64,000 nucleotides of DNA from Pirellula sp. SH-Sr6A (lineage in GTDB: Bacteria > Planctomycetota > Planctomycetia > Pirellulales > Pirellulaceae). Positions 52,593 to 61,081 of the stretch are shown piece by piece (the first letter of the stretch is position 1; every line of letters starts with the position of its first letter). The notes under the pieces are model-generated. The model saw nothing but the letters and a program-made list of their open reading frames with translations. It did no database searches and was not told where the DNA came from. The stretch covers positions 2,461,988 through 2,525,987 of the forward strand of contig NZ_CP011272.1 in assembly GCF_001610875.1 (NCBI RefSeq), in the 5' to 3' direction. A program made the position numbers and the translations under genes.

Positions 52593-53153
52593 TTATTTCT
52601 CTGCGCTCCGCGGTGGCTTTGCTTCCTGGCCCAACCGTTGAAAGAGTTCTTGTAACAAACTCCGAGCAGCTTCGTAGGCGGCAGGGACTTTACTAGCTCG
52701 AGGCCCTGCCACGTTCAGTACGCGAATAGGGTAGTGCGACAACCATATTAGAATGGAGGGAAGCTCTCGGTTCCGGCTTAATGGCCGGTGGATCGTGCTG
52801 TCCCACACCACCCCGGAAGCCATTTCCGGCATTTTGATCGCGAGAAAGGGCTTCTGGAGTTCCCGTGCCATCCGGAGCGTCAGCAAGGAACCCCCGGAGA
52901 GCCGTGGCGGTCCCAAGATCAACGTTCCGTCGGCGGCGATCACATTCTGCCGCGTCCTCTCGGTGTAATCCATCGACGGGAGCTCCTCGAGGCGATAACG
53001 GTCAGGTATCGGCCCCTCTTCCGACATCCTCCCCTTCGGACATCACCCCCCGTGGTCGATTCCTGCTGCCATCGCCGCATCGAGCGCCGCCCGGTCCACG
53101 CCCGTTTGACCGCCGGAGATCACGCATTGGAGCGGGACGGCGGGGTAGATCAT
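52593..53153 (-). pseudogene. Molybdenum-carrier-like (circularly permuted YpsA) gene broken by one TGA
   Basis: Reading from ATG 53153 gives 36 residues containing VISGGQTGVDRAALDAAMAAGIDHGG. Then comes TGA (53045-53043), after which the same frame continues CPKGRMSEEGPIPDRYRLEELPSMDYTERTRQNV, DGTLILGPPRLSGGSLLTLRMAREL and LNVAGPRASKVPAAYEAARSLLQELF. In this family the motif reads GGWCPKGR, so TGA replaces the conserved Trp codon TGG. Without the stop the protein would have 186 residues. No frameshift or other stop is present. Re-initiation at ATG 53027 would give 144 residues lacking the nucleotide-binding GGQTGVDR motif. Options are a recent pseudogene, sequencing error or recoding. Confidence 0.85.
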
Positions 53154-53334
53154 TTCGCGGGAGGTGGGCGTATTCAAACCGATTGTTCCGAATGGTGGGC
53201 TTGGGCGGATTAGACGGATCTCGGAGCTTGGAAGATCGTGCCGTAGCTCGGATTTTACCTTTCCGTTCGGATTTTAGTCTTAGGGTTGGGTGGTTTCCGA
53301 CTTCCGTTGTTCTTTTCTTGTTAGCCCCAAACGT

Positions 53335-54492
53335 ATGAATCGACAAATTCTCTTGGTCTCATTGTTCGTTTGCCCCACCGCATCGATCGTGATCGGCATG
53401 GGTCACCCCATCACCAAGATGGACCCTCGCGATGCGAAATGGCAGGTCGCCATCGATCCCCACAAGGTCGTCGGCGTGGCAAGTTGCGAGAAATGCCACG
53501 CACCGGAAGTACAGACATGGAAGCGAACGCCCCATAGCGAGACTTTCGTGACCTTGCACCGCAAGCCCGAGGCCCAGCAAATCGCCAGCAAGCTTGGTAT
53601 TACCAACTTCAAAAGCGACTCGAACTGCATCCAGTGCCATTACACGATGGATTCCACAGCGGATTCCACTGCGGGGTCCACTGCGGGGTCCACTGCGGGG
53701 TCCACTGCGGGGTCCACTGCGGGGTCCACTGCGGGGTCCATAGCGGGGTCCATAGCGGGGTCCATAGCGGGGTCCATAGCGGGGGCCGCAAAATTGGAAG
53801 CGATCGCAGGAGTCTCCTGCGAATCGTGTCACGGAGCCGCTGCAGATTGGATCTCCGTCCACAACGATTACGGCGGTCCCAATATGACCAAGCTGCAGGA
53901 ATCGCCGCAGCACCGAGTCGAGCGATTCTCCCGGAGTATCGAGTTGGGGATGCGGAATCCCGTCAACGTCTACTTGCTCGCTCAAAGCTGCTACCGATGC
54001 CATACGGTTCCTGACGAAAAGCTAGTGAACGTCGGTGGGCATCATGCCGGTAGTCTCGATTTTGAGCTCGTCAGTTGGTCGCAAGGGACTGTTCGGCACA
54101 ACTTTGTACGCACCGATGGGAAATCGAATGCCGAAGAAACCGCGGGACGGCTGCGGCAGCTCTTTGTGGCCGGTCTGATCGCAGACATCGAGTTCAGCAT
54201 GAAGGCGACGGCGATGGCGACGGAGAAGGCAACGTTTGGCATCACTTCGGCGCAGCGAACCGCTCGAGCGATCGAACGACTGAAGTCCGCGCAGACCAAG
54301 GTGCAAGCACCCATCCTAGATGAGGTCCTCGCGGTCGCGACATCGGTGTCCCTCAAACTGAACAACCGTCAGCCCCTCGAAGAGGCCGCCGAGAAGATTC
54401 ACGACTTGGGTGTTCGATTTGCATCCACCGTCCGAGGGGACGACTTGAGTGCCATCGATTCCTTCATCCCTCCTAAAGACAAATGGAAATAA
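53335..54492 (+). CDS. Tetraheme cytochrome c (c554-like) with a low-complexity insert
   Basis: 385 residues from ATG 53335, where a signal peptide starts (MNRQILLVSLFVCPTASIVIG). Four CxxCH heme sites are present: CEKCH, CIQCH, CESCH and CYRCH, as in cytochrome c554-type multiheme proteins that pass electrons in the periplasm. Between hemes 2 and 3 there is an array of DSTA/GSTA/GSIA units encoded by an exact 12-bp repeat (53650-53781). Spare His residues (RTPHSET, GGHHAGS) could be distal ligands. The C-terminal 130 residues are helical. Its stop overlaps the ATG of the next frame. The electron partner is unknown. Confidence 0.88.
   Translation: MNRQILLVSLFVCPTASIVIGMGHPITKMDPRDAKWQVAIDPHKVVGVASCEKCHAPEVQTWKRTPHSETFVTLHRKPEAQQIASKLGITNFKSDSNCIQCHYTMDSTADSTAGSTAGSTAGSTAGSTAGSTAGSIAGSIAGSIAGSIAGAAKLEAIAGVSCESCHGAAADWISVHNDYGGPNMTKLQESPQHRVERFSRSIELGMRNPVNVYLLAQSCYRCHTVPDEKLVNVGGHHAGSLDFELVSWSQGTVRHNFVRTDGKSNAEETAGRLRQLFVAGLIADIEFSMKATAMATEKATFGITSAQRTARAIERLKSAQTKVQAPILDEVLAVATSVSLKLNNRQPLEEAAEKIHDLGVRFASTVRGDDLSAIDSFIPPKDKWK
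53650..53781 (+). repeat. In-frame 12-bp tandem repeat, 11 units
   Basis: Units of GGGTCCACTGCG (first two begin GAT; the last four carry ATA in place of ACT) encode DSTA x2, GSTA x5, GSIA x4. The reading frame is kept because the unit is four codons. Variants are clustered by position, as expected for expansion by slippage or unequal exchange. Confidence 0.95.
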
Positions 54493-55064
54493 CAACGAAC
54501 GAGAGAGAGGCTTGGATCCCGCTCGCCGAGCGAGAATCGGCGAGCGAATCCCGTTCGTTACAGTCTCATCGATCGCGAGAATCGCTCTTCGAATGCGACG
54601 AAGAGCCATTTCAGTTATGGCTTCGTCGAATCGTTCCCGACTCATCCCGACCGACGATCGATGGGGAGTCTATGGACTCGAAGCCATCGGAAACAGAAAA
54701 ACCGCGAGATATCTACTGGCGAGCCGACTTGCCCCATGCGGTTGTTTCACGGTCGCCGGTGGACCAAACAGGGGATTGCACCGAACCGCTGCTTCGAACC
54801 GATCAGCGCTCGTTGTTTGGAAGATGCGCCCCGTTGCCGCTGGTTGGCGATGCGAGACCTGAAGAACCGAGGTCATTAGATTGCCTCACGGAATCGGCCG
54901 ATGGTTGGAAAGCGGAGGGTTGCTATGATGAGGCGATCGCATCGCGGGAAGACGCGGTGCGCATCCTTCAACTCCTTGAGTATCACCAATCGCAATGGCT
55001 GACGACCCCCGAGCTTGTTCATCTCCTCCCGCTCCCGAGGCTTCCGGGATCGCCCGAATTCTAG
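54483..55064 (+). CDS. Doubtful ORF between cytochrome and dehydrogenase genes
   Basis: 193 residues. Its ATG overlaps the cytochrome stop codon and its end overlaps the next gene by 70 nt. This fits an operon, but a 70-nt overlap is long. Composition is Arg/Glu/Ser rich with no signal peptide and no recognisable domain; a helical stretch (CYDEAIASREDAVRILQLLEYHQSQWLTTPE) is the most protein-like part. Other frames in this stretch are no better. It may be a fast-evolving gene or non-coding. Confidence 0.4.
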   Translation: MEITTNEREAWIPLAERESASESRSLQSHRSRESLFECDEEPFQLWLRRIVPDSSRPTIDGESMDSKPSETEKPRDIYWRADLPHAVVSRSPVDQTGDCTEPLLRTDQRSLFGRCAPLPLVGDARPEEPRSLDCLTESADGWKAEGCYDEAIASREDAVRILQLLEYHQSQWLTTPELVHLLPLPRLPGSPEF

Positions 55065-55930
55065 TCGTCGGTGCAGGATGGGTGGGGCGCCAGATCGTCG
55101 GCCAGTTCGCTGCCAACGGTTTCGTCGTCGAATGGCTCGATGCTTCGGAGACTGCGCTTCGATCCGGTGAAGAGTGGTTGCGCAGCAAAGCAAACGAAGC
55201 GGAAATGGCCGCGTATTGGCCTGCAGACCGACTCTCCACGATCAGGGATCGCGTCCTCTTCTTGACGAAAATCTCGGACGCTTCCGACGCGGTCGACTTG
55301 GTTCTGGAAAGTGTCACCGAGCAAGTCTCCGTGAAGCGCAAAGTCCTTCAAGCGGCTTCGGCCCGATTTCCCGAACGCGTATTGATCGCATCCAACAGCT
55401 CCTACTTCACGCCTTCGATGCTGGACCGCTTCGTCACCCATCCCGAGCGATTCGCCCACATGCACTTTCATGTACCGGTTTGGCGAACTCGATTGGTCGA
55501 TGTGGCTTGCTCGCCCAGGACGAGTTCGGCTACGGCGAAATCCCTTTCTAGATTAGCAGCCGAGATCGGGCAAAAGGCGTTGGTGGAGACGGTGGAAAAT
55601 CCCGGATACGTCTTCAATTGGTTGCTGCGGTCGTTGCTTCAATCGGCGCTGCAGCTGAAGGCCAAGGGGGTGGCGGAACCGGAATCGATCGATTTTGCAT
55701 GGAGGCAGGTAACAGGAATGGAATTGGGTCCGTTTGGGATCATGGACCAAATCGGTTTGGATCTCATTCACCAAACCATGTCCGCTGCGAGATTCGTGGA
55801 CGGCGACGCCCAGTGGCAGCCCCTCATCGACCAGCTTCAACCGCTCGTCGACGCAGGGAAGCTCGGACTGAAGACCGGCGAAGGATTTTTTAAGTACCCT
55901 TCGACCGAGGGCAACGATAAGAACGTCTGA
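54995..55930 (+). CDS. 3-hydroxyacyl-CoA dehydrogenase family protein
   Basis: 311 residues. The NAD-binding motif ILVVGAGWVGRQIVGQFAANGFVVEWLDAS, the catalytic-type Asn-Ser in LIASNSSYFTPSML, HMHFHVPVWRTRLVDV with the catalytic His, and ENPGYVFNWLLRSLLQSAL leading into the dimerisation domain (FGIMDQIGLDLIHQT) are typical of short 3-hydroxyacyl-CoA or 3-hydroxybutyryl-CoA dehydrogenases. No thiolase or enoyl-CoA hydratase gene is adjacent, so its pathway is unassigned. The first 17 residues (Ser/Pro/Ala) precede the Rossmann fold and may be dispensable. Confidence 0.88.
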   Translation: MADDPRACSSPPAPEASGIARILVVGAGWVGRQIVGQFAANGFVVEWLDASETALRSGEEWLRSKANEAEMAAYWPADRLSTIRDRVLFLTKISDASDAVDLVLESVTEQVSVKRKVLQAASARFPERVLIASNSSYFTPSMLDRFVTHPERFAHMHFHVPVWRTRLVDVACSPRTSSATAKSLSRLAAEIGQKALVETVENPGYVFNWLLRSLLQSALQLKAKGVAEPESIDFAWRQVTGMELGPFGIMDQIGLDLIHQTMSAARFVDGDAQWQPLIDQLQPLVDAGKLGLKTGEGFFKYPSTEGNDKNV

Positions 55931-56251
55931 TTCTCACAAGTTTGCGAGAATTCCTTGAGTCCCTTCGGCGATGATTGCCGAAGAGGACAGCTTGGACTCT
56001 CCCGGGCGCGAGCGGTGGCAGGTCAAGGGGTTCAACGTGGAATCCCGGACTCCATGAAAAATGCGTGCCAAAGGCGACAATTAAGCCTTGTCAGGTCGAG
56101 CCATCCCTCGTTACACTCTGGGGCTTTCCCATTTCGGGCACGCTGCGTAGCAACGCGGCGACCGTACCGTCGACGGCAATAGCCCATCGATGGCGCAGAG
56201 TCCGAGTTGATTACAACCCTTGAACCGCACTAGGCTTAGGAGTAGGCAAGC
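55931..56251. other. Intergenic region before rpsM
   Basis: Two hairpins follow the dehydrogenase: TTCTCACAA/TTGCGAGAA at 55931-55950 (one mismatch, 2-nt loop) and CTTCGGC/GCCGAAG at 55963-55983; either may end its transcript. The remaining 270 nt should hold the promoter and leader of rpsM (Shine-Dalgarno AGGAG near 56237). rpmJ (L36) and infA, which often precede rpsM, are not found here. Confidence 0.55.
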
Positions 56252-56635
56252 ATGCCGCGTCTGCTCGGTGTTGACATTCCGAACGACAAACAAGTCGTAT
56301 ATTCCCTTCAGTATCTTTACGGCGTCGGCCCATCGGTCGCTCGTGAAGCGTGCGTGAAGACCAAAATCGACCCCAGCAAGCAAGCACGTGAACTGGACGA
56401 AGATGAGTTGAGCCGCTTGGCTAGCTTGTTGGAGCGCGAGTACACCGTCGAAGGACCGCTGCGACGTCAAGTCGGGCAGGCGATCGGACGGTTGCGTGAA
56501 ATCAAATGCTATCGCGGGATGCGTCATAAGCTTGGTCTTCCCGTTCGCGGTCAGCGAACCCGAACCAATGCGCGGACTCGAAAGGGTCCTCGTAAGACGG
56601 TTGCTGGTAAGAAGGGTGTTAAAGATTTGCGATAG
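56252..56635 (+). CDS. rpsM: 30S ribosomal protein S13
   Basis: 127 residues. MPRLLGVDIPNDKQVVYSLQYLYGVGPSVA, IGRLREIKCYRGMRHKLGLPVRGQRTRTNARTRKGP and the basic tail define S13, a head protein contacting the P-site tRNA and L5. It is the first of four alpha-operon genes in this window. Good Shine-Dalgarno (AGGAG) upstream. Confidence 0.97.
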   Translation: MPRLLGVDIPNDKQVVYSLQYLYGVGPSVAREACVKTKIDPSKQARELDEDELSRLASLLEREYTVEGPLRRQVGQAIGRLREIKCYRGMRHKLGLPVRGQRTRTNARTRKGPRKTVAGKKGVKDLR

Positions 56636-56922
56636 CCCAATTGGGTTGTCGGCTTGCTGCGAGTGGGCCATGGCTCACCGCAATGTGGCTTAGCGGACCT
56701 TTTGGTTGGCTCGGTTGCTCCGCAGGTTGGCAGCTTGATAGATTGGGTTTTTGCACGCGTCGAGTACCCTGTAGTACGGTTGGCTCCACGCAAAATACAA
56801 AGTAAGCCGGATACGAATTGTTGTTCCGGTTGCAGCAGTCGGTTAAGGCCGTCCGCCGCGTCAGAGCAAAGATTCACAGAACAAATAGTTTCTAGGTTTA
56901 GATACGATTCAAAGGGTTTGTT
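56636..56922. other. Long spacer between rpsM and rpsK
   Basis: 287 nt without a gene, although S13 and S11 genes are normally separated by a few tens of bases. Short repeats (GTTGGCTCGGTTGC, GGTTGGCAGC) and GTACCCTGTAGTAC are present. It may hold a second promoter or a regulatory RNA structure. Confidence 0.5.
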
Positions 56923-57327
56923 GTGGCCAAGGCATCTGGTAACAAGTCGGGTGATGGAAAGCGACGCAAGATTCGTCGCAATGTGACTGCAGGGATTGCG
57001 CACATCAAGGCGACCTTTAACAACACAACGGTGACGATCACCGACACCAAGGGTGACACTCTTTGCTGGGCGAGCGCTGGAACGAGTGGTTTCAAGGGTT
57101 CGCGAAAGAGCACTCCGTTCGCTGGCCAATCGGCTGCACAGCAAGCAGCTGAGAAGGCACTGAAGTACGGGATGAAGGAAATCGAGGTCCGAGTCAAGGG
57201 TCCGGGATCCGGGCGAGAGTCCGCGATCACCGCTTTGCAAGCTGCAGGAATCAGCGTCAAGCAAATCGAAGACATCACCCCTATCCCACACAACGGTTGC
57301 CGACCTCGCAAACGACGTCGCGTGTAA
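56923..57327 (+). CDS. rpsK: 30S ribosomal protein S11
   Basis: 134 residues from a GTG start. [57 protein letters not shown] and the C-terminal THN-like [18 protein letters not shown] are diagnostic of S11, a platform protein contacting the mRNA exit site. rpsD (S4), which usually follows, is missing, and rpoA comes next. Confidence 0.97.
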   Translation: MAKASGNKSGDGKRRKIRRNVTAGIAHIKATFNNTTVTITDTKGDTLCWASAGTSGFKGSRKSTPFAGQSAAQQAAEKALKYGMKEIEVRVKGPGSGRESAITALQAAGISVKQIEDITPIPHNGCRPRKRRRV

Positions 57328-57378
57328 CGACCGGTTTCGAAATCAAAGTAACGATTCCTTTTTTGGAGTACCCTAGGA

Positions 57379-58362
57379 ATGCATGTTCGTTGGCGTGGAT
57401 TAGAGCTGCCCAGCCAAGTTAATGTAGACCGATCGACATTGACCTCGACGTTTGGCCGGTTCGTTGCAGAACCGTTCGAACGAGGTTTCGGCGCCACCAT
57501 TGGTAACAGCCTTCGTCGAGTTCTCTTGTCGAGCCTGGAAGGAAGCGCGGTAACCCAGATCAAGATTCGCGGCGCTCAGCACGAATTCTCGTCGATCCCC
57601 GGCGTCCTCGAGGACGTGACGGAAATCGTCTTGAACGTGAAGGCGTTGGTGGTCAAGAACCACAGCGACAACACGCGTGTTCTCACCGTAAGTGCCGACA
57701 AGGCAGGTGTGATCACCGGTGCGGACGTTCAAACCGATTCCGATGTCGAGATCATCAACAAGGATCACGTCCTAGCGACTTTGACCGCCGACGTTCCATT
57801 CATGATGGAAATGGTTGTCGAAAACGGTCGTGGGTACGTCCCTGCCTCCGAGCATAGCTCAGGCGATCACGAAATCGGAATTATCCCGGTCGATGCGGTT
57901 TACAGCCCCGTTGTCCGCGTCCGATATTTCGTGGAAGAAACACGCGTTGGACAAAAGACCAACTACGACCGACTGATTATCGAGCTCTGGACCGACGGAT
58001 CCGTCCCACCCGAGATGGCATTGGTCGAGGGTGCCAAGATTCTTCGCAAGCACCTCAACCCGTTTGTGCAATCGAGCGAGCTTGGCAAGCAAGTTCATGC
58101 GGTTGCTCGCGGCGGTCCTGGCTCCGCAGAGGCTCAGTTGGAAGCGAAGCTCAACACGCTCATCGCGGACTTGAAGCTCTCGGTTCGGGCCAACAATTGC
58201 TTGGAAGCTGAAGGGATCCGTCTCGTTCGAGACTTGGTCCAACGCACCGAAGATCAGCTGCTTGAAGTTAGAAACTTTGGAGAGACCACGCTCAATGAAG
58301 TGCGCGAGCGACTGAGCGGTATGGGTCTCCACCTTGGCATGCGAGTCCCATCGATGCGGTAA
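57379..58362 (+). CDS. rpoA: RNA polymerase alpha subunit
   Basis: 327 residues, normal length. The N-terminal assembly domain includes [35 protein letters not shown] and [21 protein letters not shown]. The C-terminal promoter/UP-element-binding domain includes [41 protein letters not shown]. It lies 51 nt after rpsK and 54 nt before rplQ, in the conserved order. Confidence 0.98.
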   Translation: MHVRWRGLELPSQVNVDRSTLTSTFGRFVAEPFERGFGATIGNSLRRVLLSSLEGSAVTQIKIRGAQHEFSSIPGVLEDVTEIVLNVKALVVKNHSDNTRVLTVSADKAGVITGADVQTDSDVEIINKDHVLATLTADVPFMMEMVVENGRGYVPASEHSSGDHEIGIIPVDAVYSPVVRVRYFVEETRVGQKTNYDRLIIELWTDGSVPPEMALVEGAKILRKHLNPFVQSSELGKQVHAVARGGPGSAEAQLEAKLNTLIADLKLSVRANNCLEAEGIRLVRDLVQRTEDQLLEVRNFGETTLNEVRERLSGMGLHLGMRVPSMR

Positions 58363-58416
58363 GACGCACCACGGGCAACTACCACAAATTCACCAATTGT
58401 TTTTGGATAAGAAGTC

Positions 58417-58995
58417 ATGAGACACTTAAGAAAAGGGCGAGTACTCGGTCGTAGCCCGTCCCACCGCAAAGCGTTATTTTCCAACTTGGTCGCCGCGATC
58501 ATTTTGACCGAGCGCGAGGTAACGGAATTGGAGCCCAACGCTCCGAAGGTGCCTGGTCGCATCATCACGACCCTGGAAAAGGCGAAGGAAATTCGTCCTT
58601 TGGTTGAAAAGTGCATCACCATTGCAAAGTACGGGGTGATCGCTGACGCCAAAGCGGAAGAATTCGCCACCAAGGCGGAACGTGGCTCGGAAGAGTGGAA
58701 GGCATGGCGCAAGAGCGATTCTTGGCAAAAGTGGGCAGCAGCCCGCGCCCCAGGCGTCACGGCTCGCCGTCGCGTTTTTGCGATCGTTAAGGACAAAGAG
58801 TGCGTGCGGATTTTGTTCAACAAGATCGCACCCCGATTCCTGGAACGAAACGGTGGTTACACGCGCATCATGCGATTGGCCAAGCCGCGATTGGGTGACA
58901 ACGGCACCCGAGCTATCCTCGAGTTCGTCGGACAGAATGACCGCACTTCGAAGAAGTCCACCAAGCCTGCATTCGAAGCGACCGCTTCCGAGTAG
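58417..58995 (+). CDS. rplQ: 50S ribosomal protein L17, extended form
   Basis: 192 residues against about 120-130 in most bacteria. The N-terminus MRHLRKGRVLGRSPSHRKALFSNLVAAIILTEREV and the end APRFLERNGGYTRIMRLAKPRLGDNGTRAILEFV are L17. The extra length lies mostly between them (EFATKAERGSEEWKAWRKSDSWQKWAAARAPGVTARRR), an insertion of about 50 residues with a basic and Trp-rich character, and in a short Lys/Ala tail. It is the last gene of the operon, followed by a strong terminator. Confidence 0.95.
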   Translation: MRHLRKGRVLGRSPSHRKALFSNLVAAIILTEREVTELEPNAPKVPGRIITTLEKAKEIRPLVEKCITIAKYGVIADAKAEEFATKAERGSEEWKAWRKSDSWQKWAAARAPGVTARRRVFAIVKDKECVRILFNKIAPRFLERNGGYTRIMRLAKPRLGDNGTRAILEFVGQNDRTSKKSTKPAFEATASE

Positions 58996-59037
58996 GCTGA
59001 TCCCATCGATCCAGCAGATCGACGGAAATTCAAAATC

Positions 59038-59072
59038 CAAAGGGCCATGGAACGATCCATGGCCTTTTTTTT
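59038..59072 (+). terminator. Terminator of the rpsM-rplQ operon
   Basis: AGGGCCATGG pairs with CCATGGCCTT (6-nt loop), followed by eight T residues, 43 nt after the rplQ stop. Confidence 0.95.
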
Positions 59073-59099
59073 GCCCTTTTTCGTGCTTATGAGAAGGTG

Positions 59100-59972
59100 A
59101 TGAGCGAAAGCCAAAGTCGCCCACGAACATCGAGTTACTGGCGTGTCTTTGTCGCAGGGGCTAGGAACAGCCTGATACGGGACATGACCTTTCGTGGCAA
59201 TTTCCTGCTCGATTGCGTGTCGAGTCTCTCCTGGCTCTTGATGAATCTCGGTTTTTATCTTCTCGTCTTTTTTCACGTGCGTTCAATCGGTGTCGAGACC
59301 GGGTGGGGCCGGAACGAGTTCTTTGTCTTTCTAGCAACAACTTGGCTCATCAATTCGATCGTGCAAGCCTTCTTGATGCCCAACGCACAAGAGTTCAGCG
59401 AGTTGATTCGCACCGGCGGACTCGATTATGTGCTGCTCAAGCCTATGGATACGCAATTCCTCATCTCGTTTCGTCGAGTCGAGTGGTCCTCCCTTAGCAA
59501 CTTCGTTCTCGGCTTGATTATTCTCGTGTATGGTCTGCTGCAGTTGCAGGGCAGGGCCTCACCTGCATGGGAATGGAGCTGGATTTCATTTGCGCTCTTT
59601 TGGTTCTATGTCGGTTGTGGAGTATTCCTCCTTTATAGCCTCATGATTTGCTTGGCCGCGACCAGCGTTTGGCTCGGAAGGAATCAGAGTCTTTACGACT
59701 TTTGGTTTTACATTACGAACTTCTCTCGATATCCCATGGAGATTTACGAGGGAGGATGGGGCTATCCGCTCTGGCTCCTCTTTACGTTTGTTGTCCCTGT
59801 TCTCGTCGTGGTGAATGTGCCGGCCAGGATCTTGGCTCAGCCACTGTCGCCGCGCGAGCCGTGGGAATGGGGGTTGGGAATCTTTGCTTTGTTTGCAACT
59901 GTGGTTTCCCTTTTAGCAAGCCGTTGGATTTTTCGACGGGCCCTTCGCAGCTACTCCAGCGCGAGCAGCTGA
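59100..59972 (+). CDS. ABC-2 type transporter permease (PF06182-like)
   Basis: 290 residues from ATG 59100 (a GTG one codon upstream is also possible). About six hydrophobic segments are visible, for example FLLDCVSSLSWLLMNLGFYLLVFF, FVLGLIILVYGLLQL and WGYPLWLLFTFVVPVLVVVNVPA. The motifs GGLDYVLLKPMDTQFLISFRR and FWFYITNFSRYPMEIYEG are typical of the ABC-2 permeases that work in pairs with a second permease and an ATPase. Neither partner is adjacent downstream. Confidence 0.85.
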   Translation: MSESQSRPRTSSYWRVFVAGARNSLIRDMTFRGNFLLDCVSSLSWLLMNLGFYLLVFFHVRSIGVETGWGRNEFFVFLATTWLINSIVQAFLMPNAQEFSELIRTGGLDYVLLKPMDTQFLISFRRVEWSSLSNFVLGLIILVYGLLQLQGRASPAWEWSWISFALFWFYVGCGVFLLYSLMICLAATSVWLGRNQSLYDFWFYITNFSRYPMEIYEGGWGYPLWLLFTFVVPVLVVVNVPARILAQPLSPREPWEWGLGIFALFATVVSLLASRWIFRRALRSYSSASS

Positions 59973-60057
59973 CACCCATTCACGCCCTTGGCTTGCCGTT
60001 TAGCAGCCTAACGTCCGCCAGCCCTGATCTCCTCTTCACTTTTGAAAGGTTTTGCCG

Positions 60058-61017
60058 ATGCCTCGTACCTTTATCAGCGATATTCAGCCGCAGATGCAGA
60101 TCGACGAGGTCTTTCGTATCGCGGATCGGCAATTGCGAGCCAATCGACAGGGGGGACACTATTTGCTGCTTCAGTTGCAAGACCGGACAGGGACGATTTC
60201 GGGAATGCGATGGAATGCAGATGAACGCATAGCCGACAAATTTCAACGAGGAGCCTATGTGCGTGTGCAAGCCGCATCGCAGCTTCACAACGGCGTATTG
60301 CAACTAATTGTCCATCAAATGCAGGGGGTGGAGGAGGGCCAAATCGAGCCAGAAGACTTTGAAAGCGCGACGCGCGTCGACGTGCCTTCGCTTTGGAACG
60401 AACTACGTAGTTTGCTGGACTCGATTCAGGATCCCACGCTGCGGGCGATCGCGCAGTCGTTTGTTACCGATCCTGAAATCGAAGTCGCCCTCAAAATAGC
60501 GCCTGCTGGAATCAAGACCCATCACGCCTACCCGGGTGGATTGCTGGAGCACATTGTATCTTTGGTAAAGCTCGCTTCCGCGCTGGCCTCCCATTACGCT
60601 TACCTCGATCGAGATATCTTGCTCGCAGGTGCCTTTTTGCATGACATTGGAAAGCTAGAGGAACTCGCTTTCGACGGTGAACTGACTTACACCGACGCGG
60701 GGCAATTGATCGGACATCTGGTGCAAGGCGTCGGAATGGTCGAACGTAAAGCCGCGGATCTCGTACGCGAAGGGTGCGACCTGGACCCGAACAAGTTGCT
60801 GCACCTCAAGCACATCATTGTGAGCCATCATGGATGCTTGGAACATGGCAGCCCAAAGGTACCGATGACCATGGAGTCGATGGCATTTCATTACATCGAT
60901 GAGATGGATGCAAAGTTGAGTTCGATTCGCGGAATGATCGAGGCCGATCGCACGCGAGATACCTGGACCCCTTACAACCCCTCCTTAGCGAGAAAGATTT
61001 TAAAGCCCCTGTCCTAG
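60058..61017 (+). CDS. 3'-5' exoribonuclease YhaM-like (OB fold + HD domain)
   Basis: 319 residues from ATG 60058 (AAAGG 8 nt upstream). An N-terminal OB-fold (YLLLQLQDRTGTISGMRWNA, GAYVRVQAASQLHNGVLQL) precedes an HD phosphohydrolase domain: THHAYPGGLLEHIVSLVKLA, then the metal pair in LLAGAFLHDIGKLEEL (His195-Asp196), LKHIIVSHHG and AFHYIDEMDAKL. This order is that of Bacillus YhaM/CbfI nucleases, which trim RNA and DNA 3' ends. It is 85 nt from the permease gene and probably unrelated to it. Confidence 0.9.
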   Translation: MPRTFISDIQPQMQIDEVFRIADRQLRANRQGGHYLLLQLQDRTGTISGMRWNADERIADKFQRGAYVRVQAASQLHNGVLQLIVHQMQGVEEGQIEPEDFESATRVDVPSLWNELRSLLDSIQDPTLRAIAQSFVTDPEIEVALKIAPAGIKTHHAYPGGLLEHIVSLVKLASALASHYAYLDRDILLAGAFLHDIGKLEELAFDGELTYTDAGQLIGHLVQGVGMVERKAADLVREGCDLDPNKLLHLKHIIVSHHGCLEHGSPKVPMTMESMAFHYIDEMDAKLSSIRGMIEADRTRDTWTPYNPSLARKILKPLS

Positions 61018-61081
61018 GTCTTGGTAACAATAGAATCGGCCCGGAGGGATTGGACGACGAGGTCTCGTAATCGAGGAGCGG

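Noticed and set aside
54449-54862. Alternative plus-strand frame overlapping the cytochrome 3' end
   Set aside because: It starts inside the cytochrome gene without a ribosome-binding site and shows no protein-like pattern.
56111-56671. 186-residue minus-strand frame across rpsM
   Set aside because: Antisense shadow of a highly conserved ribosomal gene.
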